Positions 49,704-58,649 of a DNA stretch of 64,000 nucleotides are shown piece after piece. The notes under the pieces were generated by a model. That model saw only the letters and a program-made list of their open reading frames with translations, was not told the DNA's origin and made no database searches. The position numbers were made by a program, and so were the translations under genes. Source of the DNA: Archangium violaceum (GTDB lineage: Bacteria > Myxococcota > Myxococcia > Myxococcales > Myxococcaceae); contig NZ_CP069338.1 in NCBI RefSeq assembly GCF_016859125.1, forward strand, positions 3,250,501 to 3,314,500. Direction: 5' to 3'. Every line of letters starts with the position of its first letter. The stretch's first letter is position 1.

Positions 49704-51103
49704 CAGTGGGTCTCCTTCGCGGCGGGGGCGGAGTCGTTCTGCGAGGGCACGGCGTGCAGCACCACGCGGGCGTCGGGCCTCAGGTACTCACGGGCGAAGG
49801 CCCGCACCTTCTCCGGCGTCACCGCGTCGTAGCGCTCGAGGTCCTCGTCGAGGAAGCCCGGGTCTCCCGTGTAGTGGTTGTAGCTCTGCAGCACGTCCGC
49901 CTTGCCGCCGAAGCCGCCCACCGACTGCAGCCCCGCCAGCATCTGCGTCTCGAAGCGCGTGCGCGCCCGGTTGAGCTCCTGCTGCGTGATGCCCTCGCGG
50001 CGCACCTCCTCCAGCACCGCGTCGAGCTCCTTGGCGAGCGCGTCGCTGGTGACGCCGGGCCGGGCCACGGCCTCCAGGGTGAAGACGGACTGGGCGCCGA
50101 GGCTCTGCTGGTGGGCGCTCACGCTCTGGGCCAGCTCCTTGTCCTGCACCAGGCGCTTGTAGAGGCGGCTGGACTTGCCGGTGCCCAGCGCGTTGGCCAG
50201 CACGTCCGCCGTGGCGTCTCCCTCGGTGAGGTACGGCGGGGTGAGCCAGGACATCACCACCATGGGCAGGGTGCCCACCTTCTCGTCGTGGCGGATGACC
50301 TTCTCGCCGGAGATCTTCACCGGGGCCACCTGGGGCTTCTCGGGCTTCGGGCCGCTCGGCAGCGTGCTGAAGTACTTCTCGATGAGGGCGCGGGCCTCCT
50401 TCGGGTCGAAGTCCCCCACCACCGCCAGCGTCGCGTTGGAGGGCGCGTACCACGTGCGGAAGAAGGCCTTCACGTCCTCCATCGTGGCCGCGTTCAGGTC
50501 CTCCATGGAGCCAATCACCTTGCCGTGGTACGGGTGCGGCGCCGGGAAGAGCGCCTTCCACAACTTCTCCTGCGCCAGGCCGTAGGGGCGCGTCTCGTAG
50601 CCCTGGCGGCGCTCGTTCTTCACCACCTCCTGCTGGGTGCGCAGCTTCTTCTCGTCGAGCGCGTCCAGCAGGAAGCCCATGCGGTCGCTCTCCAGCCACA
50701 GCGCCGTGGCCAGGTGGTTGCTGGGCACCGTCTCGAAGTAGTTGGTCCGGTCGAAGTTCGTGGTGCCATTCAGGTCATTGGCGCCCAGCTGCTCGAGCAT
50801 CGCGATGTGCACGTCGTCCGGTACGTGCTTGGAGCCCTGGAACATCATGTGCTCGAAGAGGTGCGCGAAGCCCGTGCGGCCCGGCTGCTCGTTGTAGGCC
50901 CCCACGTGGTACCAGACGTTGACGGCCACCACGGGCAGCTTGGGGTCCCGGGCGAGGATGACCTCCAGCCCGTTGGGCAGCTTGTACTTCTCGTGGGGAA
51001 TGGCCAGTGCCTCGCGCCCCGGCCCCAACGGCTTCGCCTCCTGCTGCTGGGCGAAGGCCGGAAGGCCGAGGGCGAGGACGGCGGCGGTGATGAGCGCTTT
51101 CAT
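49703..51103 (-). CDS. M16 family zinc peptidase, active subunit
   Basis: 466 residues from ATG 51103. A signal peptide MKALITAAVLALGLPAFAQQ is followed by LPNGLEVILARDPKLPVVAV. The zinc motif is HLFEH at 81-85 with the distal glutamate pair in EVVKNERRQGYE. The C-terminal half (LLADALGTGKSSRLYKRL-type sequence, here VLANALGTGKSSRLYKRLVQ) holds the substrate-binding lobe. It degrades peptides or processes proteins outside the inner membrane. It is first in a two-gene operon with the inactive homologue. The frame open upstream to 51313 is not homologous. Confidence 0.95.
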   Translation of the reverse strand: MKALITAAVLALGLPAFAQQQEAKPLGPGREALAIPHEKYKLPNGLEVILARDPKLPVVAVNVWYHVGAYNEQPGRTGFAHLFEHMMFQGSKHVPDDVHIAMLEQLGANDLNGTTNFDRTNYFETVPSNHLATALWLESDRMGFLLDALDEKKLRTQQEVVKNERRQGYETRPYGLAQEKLWKALFPAPHPYHGKVIGSMEDLNAATMEDVKAFFRTWYAPSNATLAVVGDFDPKEARALIEKYFSTLPSGPKPEKPQVAPVKISGEKVIRHDEKVGTLPMVVMSWLTPPYLTEGDATADVLANALGTGKSSRLYKRLVQDKELAQSVSAHQQSLGAQSVFTLEAVARPGVTSDALAKELDAVLEEVRREGITQQELNRARTRFETQMLAGLQSVGGFGGKADVLQSYNHYTGDPGFLDEDLERYDAVTPEKVRAFAREYLRPDARVVLHAVPSQNDSAPAAKETH

Positions 51104-51269
51104 GCGGAGCGGTTGCCTCCTCGGGTGTGTCAGAGGCAATCCGCTTAGCACGCACCTTGTTCCCGACGGAGCGCGAATCCCCTCGGATTTCGGATCGCCG
51201 GCCCGGTACGTCCGACTCCGGACGGGCCCCTTTTCTTGGAATCCGAAGAGTGGTTCGCTCGGCGGCTTC

Positions 51270-52058
51270 ATGCGAACCGTCCTGTCGTCCGCCGTCGCCG
51301 TCGTGTTGGTCATGGGCTCCCTCGCCGGCTGCCGGCAGGGCTCGCGTCACCAGGAGCCCGCGAGCGCCGTGTCGGTGCCCCGGCCTCCCCAGGGAGCCGT
51401 CATGCGTCCCCGCTTCGTCACGGCGGAAGGCGAGTTCGCCGCCGGGACGGCCTTCGTCGTCCGCCTGGACGACGGGCGTCTGGTGGGGCTCACGGCGTAC
51501 CACCTGTTCGGCCCCGCGGGCGGTCTGGAGCGCGAGGTGGCGGCGGCGGAGCTGGGTCGCTTCGTGCGTGGCGTCTGGCTCGACGCGCTGACGTCCTCGG
51601 AGCAGACGCGGGAGGCCGGTCCCATGTGGGTTCTCCCTGGTGCCCACGCCACCACGGATGCGGCCGACCTGTCCGGTGACGTGGCGGCCTTCCTCGTCCC
51701 CGAGTCGCTCGCTCCTCGTGCGCTGAAGCTCGCCAGGGCGCGTCCCCAGCCAGGCGAGCGCGTGTGGTTGTTCGCCGAGGTGCTCGAGGGCCGTACCCAG
51801 CATCAGTTGCTGCACGAGGCGCGCGTGGACTCCTCCACGGCTACCCGGCTCAACTACCACTTCGCGGACCCCACCCTGTCTCTGCGCGCCACGAGCGGGG
51901 CGCCCGTGCTCAATGCCCGCGGCGAGGTGGTGGGGATCAACCTCGGCGGTGGCAACGACGGCGAGGACTCCCTCTGGGGCGCCGCCAATCCCACCGAGAG
52001 CGTTCGCGCCCAGCTCGCCCGGGCGTTGCCCACGGCTTCTTCGGGGACGGCACGGTAG
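51270..52058 (+). CDS. Trypsin-like serine protease lipoprotein
   Basis: 262 residues from ATG 51270. VAVVLVMGSLAGCRQ is a lipobox. The protease-like features are GTAFVVRLDDGRLVGLTAYH (histidine), DLSGDVAAFLVPE (aspartate) and LSLRATSGAPVLNARGEVVG (the SGAPV serine), in correct order for the chymotrypsin/DegP fold; the His is HLFG rather than AHC, so activity is likely but not certain. Acts at the envelope. Divergent from the M16 operon with a 166-bp gap. Confidence 0.85.
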   Translation: MRTVLSSAVAVVLVMGSLAGCRQGSRHQEPASAVSVPRPPQGAVMRPRFVTAEGEFAAGTAFVVRLDDGRLVGLTAYHLFGPAGGLEREVAAAELGRFVRGVWLDALTSSEQTREAGPMWVLPGAHATTDAADLSGDVAAFLVPESLAPRALKLARARPQPGERVWLFAEVLEGRTQHQLLHEARVDSSTATRLNYHFADPTLSLRATSGAPVLNARGEVVGINLGGGNDGEDSLWGAANPTESVRAQLARALPTASSGTAR

Positions 52059-52170
52059 TTCTCGGGTTCTTGGCGACGACCTTCACCCCAGCACCTGATT
52101 CACCCCAGCTCCTGATTGATGGAACCCACTTCTAAGGTTCGAACCTGCTAGACTACCTGTCTCATGGTCC

Positions 52171-52560
52171 GTGGTCATCGTTCCGCTCAAGGACCTGGAG
52201 CTGGGGGACCCCTTCATGCTGCGGGTCACACTCATGGACGGCACGGAACTGACCTTCACCGTCAAGGCGAGCGAGACCTATCGGGACGGTCAAGTGGATG
52301 TCTACGCAGATGGACCGCCACGCCTGTGGTCTGCTTTGAGCCGCTTCCGCCCGAAATGCGGAGTCCCGCCGATGTCGTGGCGAGAAAAATCGAAAAGATA
52401 TTCGGATTCAACGCCCTTCCGCGCGAAATAGCGGAAACTCCAGTCCCGCTGATTGTGCATTGGAAGGAGCCGCCAGACACCAACCTCTTTCATGCGATTT
52501 TCACGAGCGAGCCCGAGAGTCTACCTTGGTTGAGCCCGTGGACCCGGGGTTCAGATACCC
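52171..52560 (+). pseudogene. Frameshifted small gene, truncated at a palindromic repeat
   Basis: GTG 52171 opens VIVPLKDLELGDPFMLRVTL ... KASETYRDGQVDVYADG. Around 52310 the protein-like reading moves to another frame (VVCFEPLPPEMRSPADVVAR, KIEKIFGFNALPREIAETPV), which then runs into the palindromic repeat at 52554 without a convincing end. The DNA at 52380-52500 is more AT-rich than its surroundings. A frameshift plus loss of the 3' end fits best; a programmed shift is less likely. Confidence 0.5.
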
Positions 52561-53930
52561 TCACCCCGTCCCTCTCCCAGGGGGAGAGGGGTGTTTGTGT
52601 TTGGGTCATGCACCGGCAGCTCGAGCTTCAGCCTCGCTCCTCCCTCCGGCCGGTTCTCCGCGCTCAGCGTCCCTCCGAAGCGCTCCACCAGCTCTCGTGA
52701 GATGGACAGCCCCAGCCCCGTCCCCTTCTCCGGCCCCTTCGTCGTGTAGAAGGCCTCGAACAGCCTCGGCAGCGTCTCCGGCGGGAAGCCCGGGCCGTTG
52801 TCCTCCACCAGCAGCGTCACCTTCCCCTCCCCCACCTCCCCTCTCACCCTCACCTCGCCCTTCTGCACCTTCGCCTCCTCCAGCGCGTCCCCCGCGTTCA
52901 CCAGCAGGTTGAGGATGACCTGCGCCAGTCTGCGCCTCGTCGCGAACACCTCCGGCAGCTCCGTCGGCACCTCCACCTTCAGCTTCGCCACGTTCTTCAG
53001 CCGCACCGCCGCCAGCCTCGCCGCGTCCGCCACCACGTCCGCCAGCGCGCACTCGCACGGCTCGTCCGCGTCCATCCGTGAGAAGCCCCTCAGGTCCAGC
53101 ACGATCTGCCGGATCCGCTCCACTCCCGTGCGCGTCTCGTCGAACACCTCCCGCAGCTCCTCCTTCGACTCCTCCGGCAGGGGATGCGCCAGCACCTCCG
53201 TCCTCAGGAACTCCAGGTTGGAGCGCACGAAGGCCAGCGGGTTGTTGATTTCATGGATGACGCTGGCCGCCAGCCTCCCCACCGTGGCCAGTTTCTCCGA
53301 CTGCATCCGGTGGCTCTCCGCCAGCGCCAGCTTCTCCAGTGACTCGCGGCGGGCGCGCTCCAGCCGCGCCTCGTTCTCCGCGGCCTGCACCTTGCGCAGC
53401 TGCTCCGAGCCGTACACCCCGAAGAACGTCGCCACCCCCACGATGCTGATCCACACCAGCGCGTTCGCCACGTGCCCGTTCGTCAGCAGCAGCACCGCCG
53501 TGACGCCCACCGCGCAGACGATGCCGTTGATCAACACCGGCCTCGCGTCTCGCGTGTGCACCAGGGCCATCAACAACGGCAGCGTGGGCACCATGTCCAG
53601 GTACGGGCTCTCGCTTCCTCCGGTGAAGTAGACGAGCAGCAGGAAGAAGACGCTGTTGATGCCGCTGTTGATGTACATGAGCAGCCGCGCCCGCTGCTCG
53701 TCCATCCGCTCCCACACCCCGAGGTAGAGCAGCAACTCCACCGTCCACGCCACCCGGGTCAGCAGGGTCGGCAGGTGGCTGGTCTGCCGCAGGATGAGCA
53801 GATCCATCGGGTACGTCAGCAGGATGGTCGCGGCGAACACCAGCGCCGTCTTGCGCCGCTGGAGGTCCCCCCTGCTCAGGACCCGGGTTGGCACCAAGGG
53901 TTCCTTCGGAGCGGATGACAGGCGGTGCAT
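52551..53930 (-). CDS. Membrane sensor histidine kinase
   Basis: 459 residues. Six or so hydrophobic segments at ~28-175 (TALVFAATILLTYPMDLLIL ... VLLLTNGHVANALVWISIVG). A short coiled coil precedes the dimer/phosphoacceptor helix GRLAASVIHEINNPLAFVRS (the H in IHEINNP). The ATPase has VILNLLVNAGDALEEAKVQK (N), VEDNGPGFPPETLPRLFEAF (G1, F) and GTGLGLSISRELVERFGG (G2). The last residues, PLPLGEGRGEGI, are encoded by the palindromic repeat (52554-52591), so the C-terminus was extended by that insertion. No response regulator adjoins. Confidence 0.95.
   Translation of the reverse strand: MHRLSSAPKEPLVPTRVLSRGDLQRRKTALVFAATILLTYPMDLLILRQTSHLPTLLTRVAWTVELLLYLGVWERMDEQRARLLMYINSGINSVFFLLLVYFTGGSESPYLDMVPTLPLLMALVHTRDARPVLINGIVCAVGVTAVLLLTNGHVANALVWISIVGVATFFGVYGSEQLRKVQAAENEARLERARRESLEKLALAESHRMQSEKLATVGRLAASVIHEINNPLAFVRSNLEFLRTEVLAHPLPEESKEELREVFDETRTGVERIRQIVLDLRGFSRMDADEPCECALADVVADAARLAAVRLKNVAKLKVEVPTELPEVFATRRRLAQVILNLLVNAGDALEEAKVQKGEVRVRGEVGEGKVTLLVEDNGPGFPPETLPRLFEAFYTTKGPEKGTGLGLSISRELVERFGGTLSAENRPEGGARLKLELPVHDPNTNTPLPLGEGRGEGI
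52554..52591 (-). repeat. Palindromic repeat, copy 4, inside a coding end
   Basis: ATACCCTCACCCCGTCC with CCCTCTCCC-AGG-GGGAGAGGG-like stem. It overlaps the last 13 codons and the stop of the histidine kinase gene. Confidence 0.85.
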
Positions 53931-54012
53931 GGGCGCGACGGGACTCCAGACGAGATGGGGGCGCCCGGGATGATACGACGTCCGCGGTAGGGCCGCACAG
54001 CCAGATCCGCTT

Positions 54013-54735
54013 TCAGCGCCGGGTGGCGATGACCACGGTGAAGCCGTACCGGGAGTATGGCTCGGGAAGGGTGTCGCGCCGCGCCTCCACGGTGAAGCCC
54101 CGGGCCTCCAGCAGCGCCCGGGCGCGCGGCAGCAGGAAGGTCAGGTAGTACATGACGAAGGGCGGACTCCAGAGCGCGTTGCGCACCCTCATGGCCGCGT
54201 TGAAGGCGCGCGCCACCCAGTAGCCGGGGCTCAGCCGCGAGGGCTCCTCCCCGGTGATGAAGAGGAAGCGGCCACCCGGGCGCAGCACCCGGTGGATGCC
54301 CTCCACCAGCCTCGGCTCGTCCTCCTCGAGGATGTGGCCGAAGGCGCCGAAGCTCGTCACCAGGTCGAACTCCTCGCGCCAGGGCATGTCCAACGCGTCA
54401 CCGCGCACGAGCTCCAACGGGGCCTCGCCCGGGGAGCCGGCGAGCAGCCTTCGCGCCTCGTCCAGCATGCCCTGGCTCACGTCCAGCCCCACCACGCGCC
54501 GGCGGCACAGCGGCCGCAGGTGGCGCATGGCCGCCCCCGTTCCGCAGCACACGTCCAGCGCGCTCTCCACGCTCCCCGGTGGCCCCGCCAGCGCCAGGCT
54601 CGCCTTCACCAGGGCCTCCGGGGTGCGGAAGGGCGTGTACTCGAACTTGGGGGCGAGCAGGTCATACCCCCGCTCCACCGAGCCGAGGCCTTGCTGGAGG
54701 AGCTCCACGAAACTCGGTCCCTTGGGGTGGAACAT
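54013..54735 (-). CDS. Class I SAM-dependent methyltransferase
   Basis: 240 residues from ATG 54735. The SAM motifs are clear: VESALDVCCGTGAAMRHLRP, VVGLDVSQGMLDEARRLLAG, LELVRGDALDMPWREEFDLV, IHRVLRPGGRFLFITGEEPS. N-terminal YDLLAPKFEYTPFRTPEALV is typical of small-molecule methyltransferases; an amphipathic region follows the core. Substrate unknown. It lies 10 bp after the histidine kinase gene at 54746-56311, so it is probably in the same transcript. Confidence 0.92.
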   Translation of the reverse strand: MFHPKGPSFVELLQQGLGSVERGYDLLAPKFEYTPFRTPEALVKASLALAGPPGSVESALDVCCGTGAAMRHLRPLCRRRVVGLDVSQGMLDEARRLLAGSPGEAPLELVRGDALDMPWREEFDLVTSFGAFGHILEEDEPRLVEGIHRVLRPGGRFLFITGEEPSRLSPGYWVARAFNAAMRVRNALWSPPFVMYYLTFLLPRARALLEARGFTVEARRDTLPEPYSRYGFTVVIATRR

Positions 54736-54745
54736 GCGTTGGCTC

Positions 54746-56311
54746 TCAGCGGGAGCGGGGCAGCTCGAAGAAGAAGGTGACGCCGGGGCGGCCGGGGGGG
54801 TGGCCGAGCACGCCGAGCGTGCCGCCATGGCGCTCGATGATTTCGCGCGAGATGTAGAGGCCCAGGCCCAGCCCCGGCTGGTGGACGGAGGAGGAGAGGC
54901 GGTGGAAGCGCTGGAAGAGGAGGGAGCGCTCCTCGTCGGGGATGCCCGGGCCCTCGTCGGAGACGGAGACGCGGAAGGTGCCGTCCCAGACGGAGAGCTG
55001 GACGGCCACGCGGGCCTGGGCCGGGGTGTACTTCATCGCGTTGTCGAGGAAGTTGGCGAGCACCTGCTCTATCCGGTCCCGGTCCGCGCCCACCCAGGCG
55101 ACGCCCTCGGGCAGCTCCACCTCCACCTGGCGCTCGGGGTACTGCTGGCGGAAGTCGCCGGCCACGTCGGCCACCAGGGAGCGCAGGTCCACGGGCCTCT
55201 GGCGCATGTGGAGCTGGCCGCGCTCCAGCCGCGAGGCGTCGAGCAGATCTCCCGCCAGCCGGGTGAGGCGGCCGGTGTAGCGCTCCATACGCGAGACGAG
55301 GGTGACGTCGGAGACGGGCTCGTTGCGCTCGAGCTGGCGCCGGGCCTGGGTGAGCACCAGGTGCAGCGAGGTGAGGGGCGTGCGCAGCTCGTGCGAGGCG
55401 ATGTTGAGGAACTCGCTCTTGGTGCGGTCGGCGGCCTCGGCGGCGTCCTTGAGCTTCTGCAGCTCGGCGGTGCGCGCGCGCACGCGCTCCTCCAGCTCGT
55501 CGCGGGCCTTCTGCAGGGCGGCCTCGGCGCGCTTGCGGTCGGTGATGTCCAGGACGATGCCCACCAGGCCCGCGGGCTTCCCCTCCGCGTCGGTGTAGGT
55601 GGCCTTGTAGAAGATGACGTCGCGCACCTCGCCCGTGCCGAAGCGCACGGAGGACTCGTACGTCTGGATGCCGGGGCGGTCGAAGAGCTCCTGGTCCTTG
55701 GCGGCGTAGCGCGCGGCGAGCTCGGGCGGGGCCATCTCCCAGACGGACTTGCCGATGATGTCCTCGGGCGATCTGCCATGCATCTCCGCGAAGGCGCGGT
55801 TGCAGCCGCCGTACCGGCCGTCCAGCGTCTTGTAGAAGATGGGGTTGGGGATGCTGTCGATGAGCGTCTGGAAGAACCGGACCTGCTCGCGCAGGGCCCG
55901 GTCGTACTCCGTCATCTCCACGCCGGTGAGGACGAGCAGGCCCTCGGCGCCGGCCGGGCCGGAGGCGAGCCGGGAGGTACTCCACGCGAGCAGCCGCTCG
56001 GGGCCGGTGCGGGTGCGCCAGGGGCCCTCGTGTTGCGCGGGGTGGGGCCCCTCGACGAGCCGCGCGAGGGCGGTGCCCTCCGTCTCCTGCCCGGGGGTCA
56101 GCGCGGCGAGCTCCTCCATGCGCAGCCCCTGGACCTCGCGGGTGGAGTAGCCGAGCAGCCGCTCCCCATGACGGTTGAGGTGGAGGATGCACCCCCGGGC
56201 ATCGAGCACCAGGACGAGCGCGTGAACGGCATCGAGGAGCGCGGTGGGACCGGGTCCGAGCATCGATTCCGAGCCGGCCGGGTCGTGTGAGGGCATCGGC
56301 GGCGAGGCCAT
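54746..56311 (-). CDS. PAS-domain hybrid-free histidine kinase
   Basis: 521 residues from ATG 56311 (M1 of a frame starting 56323 is also possible; neither has a clear ribosome-binding site). Two PAS domains at ~20-130 (LLDAVHALVLVLDARGCILH) and ~145-260 (IPNPIFYKTLDGRYGGCNRA), the latter with PAC FKATYTDAEGKPAGLVG-type sequence; coiled coil; HisKA with SEFLNIASHELRTPLTSLHL; HATPase with DRIEQVLANFLDNAMKYTPA, DEGPGIPDEE and GLGLGLYISREIIERHGG. Cytosolic, no membrane segments. Signal unknown. Followed by a methyltransferase gene. Confidence 0.95.
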   Translation of the reverse strand: MASPPMPSHDPAGSESMLGPGPTALLDAVHALVLVLDARGCILHLNRHGERLLGYSTREVQGLRMEELAALTPGQETEGTALARLVEGPHPAQHEGPWRTRTGPERLLAWSTSRLASGPAGAEGLLVLTGVEMTEYDRALREQVRFFQTLIDSIPNPIFYKTLDGRYGGCNRAFAEMHGRSPEDIIGKSVWEMAPPELAARYAAKDQELFDRPGIQTYESSVRFGTGEVRDVIFYKATYTDAEGKPAGLVGIVLDITDRKRAEAALQKARDELEERVRARTAELQKLKDAAEAADRTKSEFLNIASHELRTPLTSLHLVLTQARRQLERNEPVSDVTLVSRMERYTGRLTRLAGDLLDASRLERGQLHMRQRPVDLRSLVADVAGDFRQQYPERQVEVELPEGVAWVGADRDRIEQVLANFLDNAMKYTPAQARVAVQLSVWDGTFRVSVSDEGPGIPDEERSLLFQRFHRLSSSVHQPGLGLGLYISREIIERHGGTLGVLGHPPGRPGVTFFFELPRSR

Positions 56312-56407
56312 GCATCGCAGCATAGCGACATCAATCCCCGGGGACGGGGTGGGTTTTCTCGGAAGTGAGAGCCCGCACCGGGGACAGGCGGGCGATTCCC
56401 CTCACAC

Positions 56408-56623
56408 TCAGTGCATCGTGGGGGCGACGGGCTCGTCGTAGATGCCGCCGGTGACGCCGGTCCGGGCCTCGAACTCGTTGCAGCCGCTCATGCCGGAGAC
56501 CTGGAGGTCGAATTCCCGCAGGTCGGGCTCCATGCATTGGGCGATGTCGGTGTCCTCGGGTTGGGCGTTGTGGGTGCCGAAGTAGCGGCAGCCCTTGCAG
56601 TTACCCCAGTTCTTGTCCGCCAT
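56408..56623 (-). CDS. Small Cys-rich protein, possible metal binder
   Basis: 71 residues from ATG 56623, with GAGGAG upstream. MADKNWGNCKGCRYFGTHNA has a CxxC and YF pair; further cysteines at ~30 (AQCMEPDL) and ~48 (MSGCNEFEA), spacing that could bind zinc or an iron-sulfur centre. The family is not recognised, although tiny four-Cys proteins like this occur in myxobacteria. It is divergent from the zinc-finger membrane protein at 56755. Confidence 0.75.
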   Translation of the reverse strand: MADKNWGNCKGCRYFGTHNAQPEDTDIAQCMEPDLREFDLQVSGMSGCNEFEARTGVTGGIYDEPVAPTMH

Positions 56624-56754
56624 GGCCTGCTCCTCGTAGTGGGATTCTTCGGGGGACTTCTTCCTCGAGGGTGGGGGTGGAGCGGGGCGGCAACAAGCGG
56701 CGCCTGCCCCGTCCATCGAGGGAGGGGCGGGCGGCTTCATGAGAGACTGGAGTC

Positions 56755-57558
56755 ATGGCCTCCGTCGACGCCTCGAGCTCCGTCACTCCCCGGTGTGCCG
56801 CCCACCCGGACGTGCCCGCCGGCGGTGTCTGCGGGCGCTGCGGCGGTTTCTTCTGCGACGCGTGCGCCACCTGGGTGCTGGGTGCCGTCTATTGCACCGC
56901 CTGCGCCGCCCTCCCCGAGGTCAACTACCTGGAGACCTTCCGGCGGAAGTTGTGGGGCCGGAGGGACTCGTGGGCCTGGGTGCTGGGCTTCTGGGGGCTC
57001 GTGGCGCTGGGGGTGGGCATCGCGCTGCTGGGCAGCGGGAACACCGTGGCCGGGGGGCTCGCGCTCATCTGCTCGGGGTTGGGCGTGGGGTGCTTCTTCC
57101 GCCAGCGGTGGGCCCGTAGGATGCTCCCCGTCCTGGCCGTGGGCCTGGGGGTGGCCGGCCTGGTGCGCGAGGGCACCGCGCTCCTCATTCCCGCCCTCCT
57201 CCTCTTCGGCCTCGCCATCACCCTCCACCAGGATCCGCGGCACAAGCTCTTCTTCCGCGAGCCCATCCCGGATGCCGTCCTGCTCCGGTTGTGGGACCGG
57301 TACGAGAACAATCCCCTGGCGAGGCTCGGTCTGATGTTCGGACTCTACGGGGTGGTCCTGCCTGTCCTTGCGCCCGTGGCGGTGGGGCTCGGCGTCGTGG
57401 CCCTACGGCGCGTGAATCCCCAGGCCCGGCCACCCATCGGCCGCGGGGGCCAGGCGCTCGCCGCCCTCGGACTGGGGCTGGGCTCGCTCGTGCTGTGGGG
57501 AGGGTTCTTCTGGCCGCGGCTCTCCGCGCTGGCGCGCGAGCTGTTCACCGCGGGTTGA
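56755..57558 (+). CDS. Zinc-finger (B-box-like) multi-pass membrane protein, paralogue 2
   Basis: 267 residues. N-terminal CAAHPDVPAGGVCGRCGGFF and AVYCTACAAL form the same zinc finger as the protein at 46394-47212; then VNYLETFRRKLWGRRDSWAW, four hydrophobic helices and the shared NPLARLGLMFGLYGVVLPVL ... LGVVALRRVNPQARPPIGRG tail. Strong similarity over the whole length marks the two as paralogues ten kilobases apart. Inner-membrane location; role unknown. Confidence 0.87.
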   Translation: MASVDASSSVTPRCAAHPDVPAGGVCGRCGGFFCDACATWVLGAVYCTACAALPEVNYLETFRRKLWGRRDSWAWVLGFWGLVALGVGIALLGSGNTVAGGLALICSGLGVGCFFRQRWARRMLPVLAVGLGVAGLVREGTALLIPALLLFGLAITLHQDPRHKLFFREPIPDAVLLRLWDRYENNPLARLGLMFGLYGVVLPVLAPVAVGLGVVALRRVNPQARPPIGRGGQALAALGLGLGSLVLWGGFFWPRLSALARELFTAG

Positions 57559-57699
57559 GGGAATTCCGCACGGCCCCCTCTCAGGGTGGAGGTCCCTGGA
57601 GGGGGCCCAGGCCCGAGCGGGGTGGGAGCCACCACCCACCCTGTGCGGACCGGAAATCCTGGCGCGATGAGGAGAACGCACCAGGCTCGCCGGTTCGGG

Positions 57700-58527
57700 C
57701 TAATCCCTGGCCTTGCGCAGGTCGCCGCTGTTCTTGATGTTGCGCTTCACCGTGTCCTCGGCGCCGCTGCAGTCGCCCTTGGCCCGGTCATCGAGGAGCA
57801 GCACGTTGTTGGTGATTTCCAGATCACCCTTCTCCAGGCACGTGGCCACGGGCAGGCCCTCGAGCCACGCCTGGGGGGCGAGCAGCGCGAGCAGCGCGTC
57901 ATCCGCGCCAACCTCGACACCGGTGGCGGACTCGAAGCGCGCGTCCTCGCTGAAGCCGAGCTTCAGCTCCAGCGTGTTGTCGGTGTCATCCCGGGTGAAG
58001 CGGGCCTTCACCCGGAGGCTATAGCCCACGAGGGGCTCGCCACTGGCCACCTCTTCGGCCTTGGCCTTGTCCAGACGGAAGTCGATGCGCTTGTAGGTAC
58101 CCGCGGGCAGGCGCAGACCGGACAGATCCGGCAGGGTGGTACCCGTCATCAGGTCCACGATGAGGGGGCCGGGGATGAGCACCGTCCCCGAGCCGCTGCC
58201 GGACTCGCCGCCCTTGCAGGTGGCGCCCGAGAGCAGGCCGCGCACCTCGGCGCACTTCGTCCCCTGGGGGAGCTCCAGGCGGATGTCCTTCAGGTGGATG
58301 CGGGCCTCCGTCAGCGTGAAGGTGACGCCGTCGCTGGAGCGGAACGTGGGAGCCTCGAGGGGAGCCGGCGTCTCCGCGCCCTGGACGAGCGCACGGGCGG
58401 CCTGGGCGGACTGGGACTCGTTGACGGAGAAGCGCAACGAGGCGCCCTCTCCACCCCCACAGGCGGTGACGGCCAGGGTGGCGGCGGACAGCAATGTCTG
58501 ACGGAGCGAAGGGGCGCGAAGGTTCAT
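57700..58527 (-). CDS. DUF4382-like lipoprotein
   Basis: 275 residues from ATG 58527. LSAATLAVTACGGG is a lipobox. Folded parts include FTLTEARIHLKDIRLELPQG, GPLIVDLMTGTTLPDLSGLR, AGTYKRIDFRLDKAKAEEVA and a later beta sheet (YSLRVKARFTRDDTDNTLEL), a pattern seen in DUF4382 and related envelope proteins. Two cysteine pairs are present. No known function. Single gene on the minus strand. Confidence 0.82.
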   Translation of the reverse strand: MNLRAPSLRQTLLSAATLAVTACGGGEGASLRFSVNESQSAQAARALVQGAETPAPLEAPTFRSSDGVTFTLTEARIHLKDIRLELPQGTKCAEVRGLLSGATCKGGESGSGSGTVLIPGPLIVDLMTGTTLPDLSGLRLPAGTYKRIDFRLDKAKAEEVASGEPLVGYSLRVKARFTRDDTDNTLELKLGFSEDARFESATGVEVGADDALLALLAPQAWLEGLPVATCLEKGDLEITNNVLLLDDRAKGDCSGAEDTVKRNIKNSGDLRKARD

Positions 58528-58649
58528 GGGCTCGTGGGTGCGGTACCAGGGACGTCCGGCCACGTCTTCGGGCCACCGCGCCTGGATGACCCCCGAGGTC
58601 GAAGAGCGGCCACTCGCACCGGAGCTCACCGCCCCCAGGCCGGGGCGGC

